Assembly (NCBI GenBank): GCA_964441285.1
Contig: CAYTUK010000017.1
Span: forward strand, 1-43,920
Reading direction: 5' to 3'
DNA length: 43,920 nt
From: S010-25 sp964441285
Lineage (GTDB): Bacteria; Pseudomonadota; Gammaproteobacteria; SZUA-229
The position numbers and the translations under genes are program-made. Shown here one piece after another: positions 43,818 through 43,920 of this stretch (positions within the stretch are counted from its first letter, which is position 1; every line of letters begins with the position of its first letter). The notes under the pieces were generated by a model. That model saw only the letters and a program-made list of their open reading frames with translations. It ran no database searches and had not been told where the DNA came from.

Positions 43818-43920
43818 CTGATTAGTGCAGAAACACTGCACCTGCATCGTCGAATGAAAGCGATATTCGAGAAAAGCCGTGATAGCTTGGGCAGTCGTGA
43901 GATGAAGAAAAAACTACGTG
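43806..43920 (+). pseudogene. IS3-family orfB fragment (runs off the window)
   Basis: A reading frame in a different phase from the IS66 gene gives RPLQLISAETLHLHRRMKAI, then FEKSRDSLGSREMKKKLR up to the window edge. The H(R)RMKAIFEKSRDSLGSREM pattern is the N-terminal helix of IS3-type orfB transposases. No start codon or orfA is present, so at least the left end is missing. The sequence differs from the complete IS3 element at 40598-42238. Confidence 0.6.

Overview
The window looks like a gammaproteobacterial chromosome with moderate-to-low GC. The evidence is the gene order rpsB-tsf-pyrH-frr-uppS-cdsA-dxr-rseP-bamA-skp-lpxD-fabZ-lpxA, the divergent map-glnD pair, the tmRNA tag ANDDNYALAA, and E. 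coli-like single-chain PurL, GlnD and LpxH. A sulfide:quinone oxidoreductase with all three catalytic cysteines suggests that the organism oxidises sulfide. The species cannot be named from the sequence.

Positions 1-13236 (minus strand) hold translation and envelope genes. Ribosomal protein S2, EF-Ts, UMP kinase and ribosome recycling factor are followed by undecaprenyl-PP synthase, CDP-DAG synthase, DXP reductoisomerase, the RseP site-2 protease, BamA, Skp and three lipid A/fatty acid genes. The usual lpxB after lpxA is replaced by the start of a GDP-mannose 4,6-dehydratase gene, which marks a junction with a polysaccharide locus. The rpsB promoter has a GC-rich discriminator and a leader of about 200 nt.

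Positions 13237-24200 (mostly plus strand) hold map, glnD, dapE, a small membrane protein, a two-RCK potassium-channel-like protein, tRNA-Arg(CCT), ppiB, lpxH, an old-yellow-enzyme reductase, a hexose-phosphate mutarotase-like gene (minus strand) and a small TIGR02647-like gene.

Positions 24300-35640 hold sqr, a Bax-inhibitor-1 (YccA-type) protein, tilS, accA, msrQ, msrP and purL. Scattered here are at least four copies of a palindromic repeat of about 110-140 bp. One lies between msrP and msrQ and overlaps the msrQ start region.

Positions 35875-36237 are tmRNA (ssrA). A tyrosine-recombinase gene starts about 165 bp after it, and everything to the right edge appears to be an integrated island. 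The island carries a two-gene module (unknown protein plus metallophosphoesterase), a leaderless XRE/ImmA-type regulator, an IS3-family element with a nonsense mutation in orfA, a VapBC-type toxin-antitoxin pair under a consensus promoter, and a wreck of IS110, HsdR-like, IS66 and IS3 fragments. The far end of the island is outside the window.
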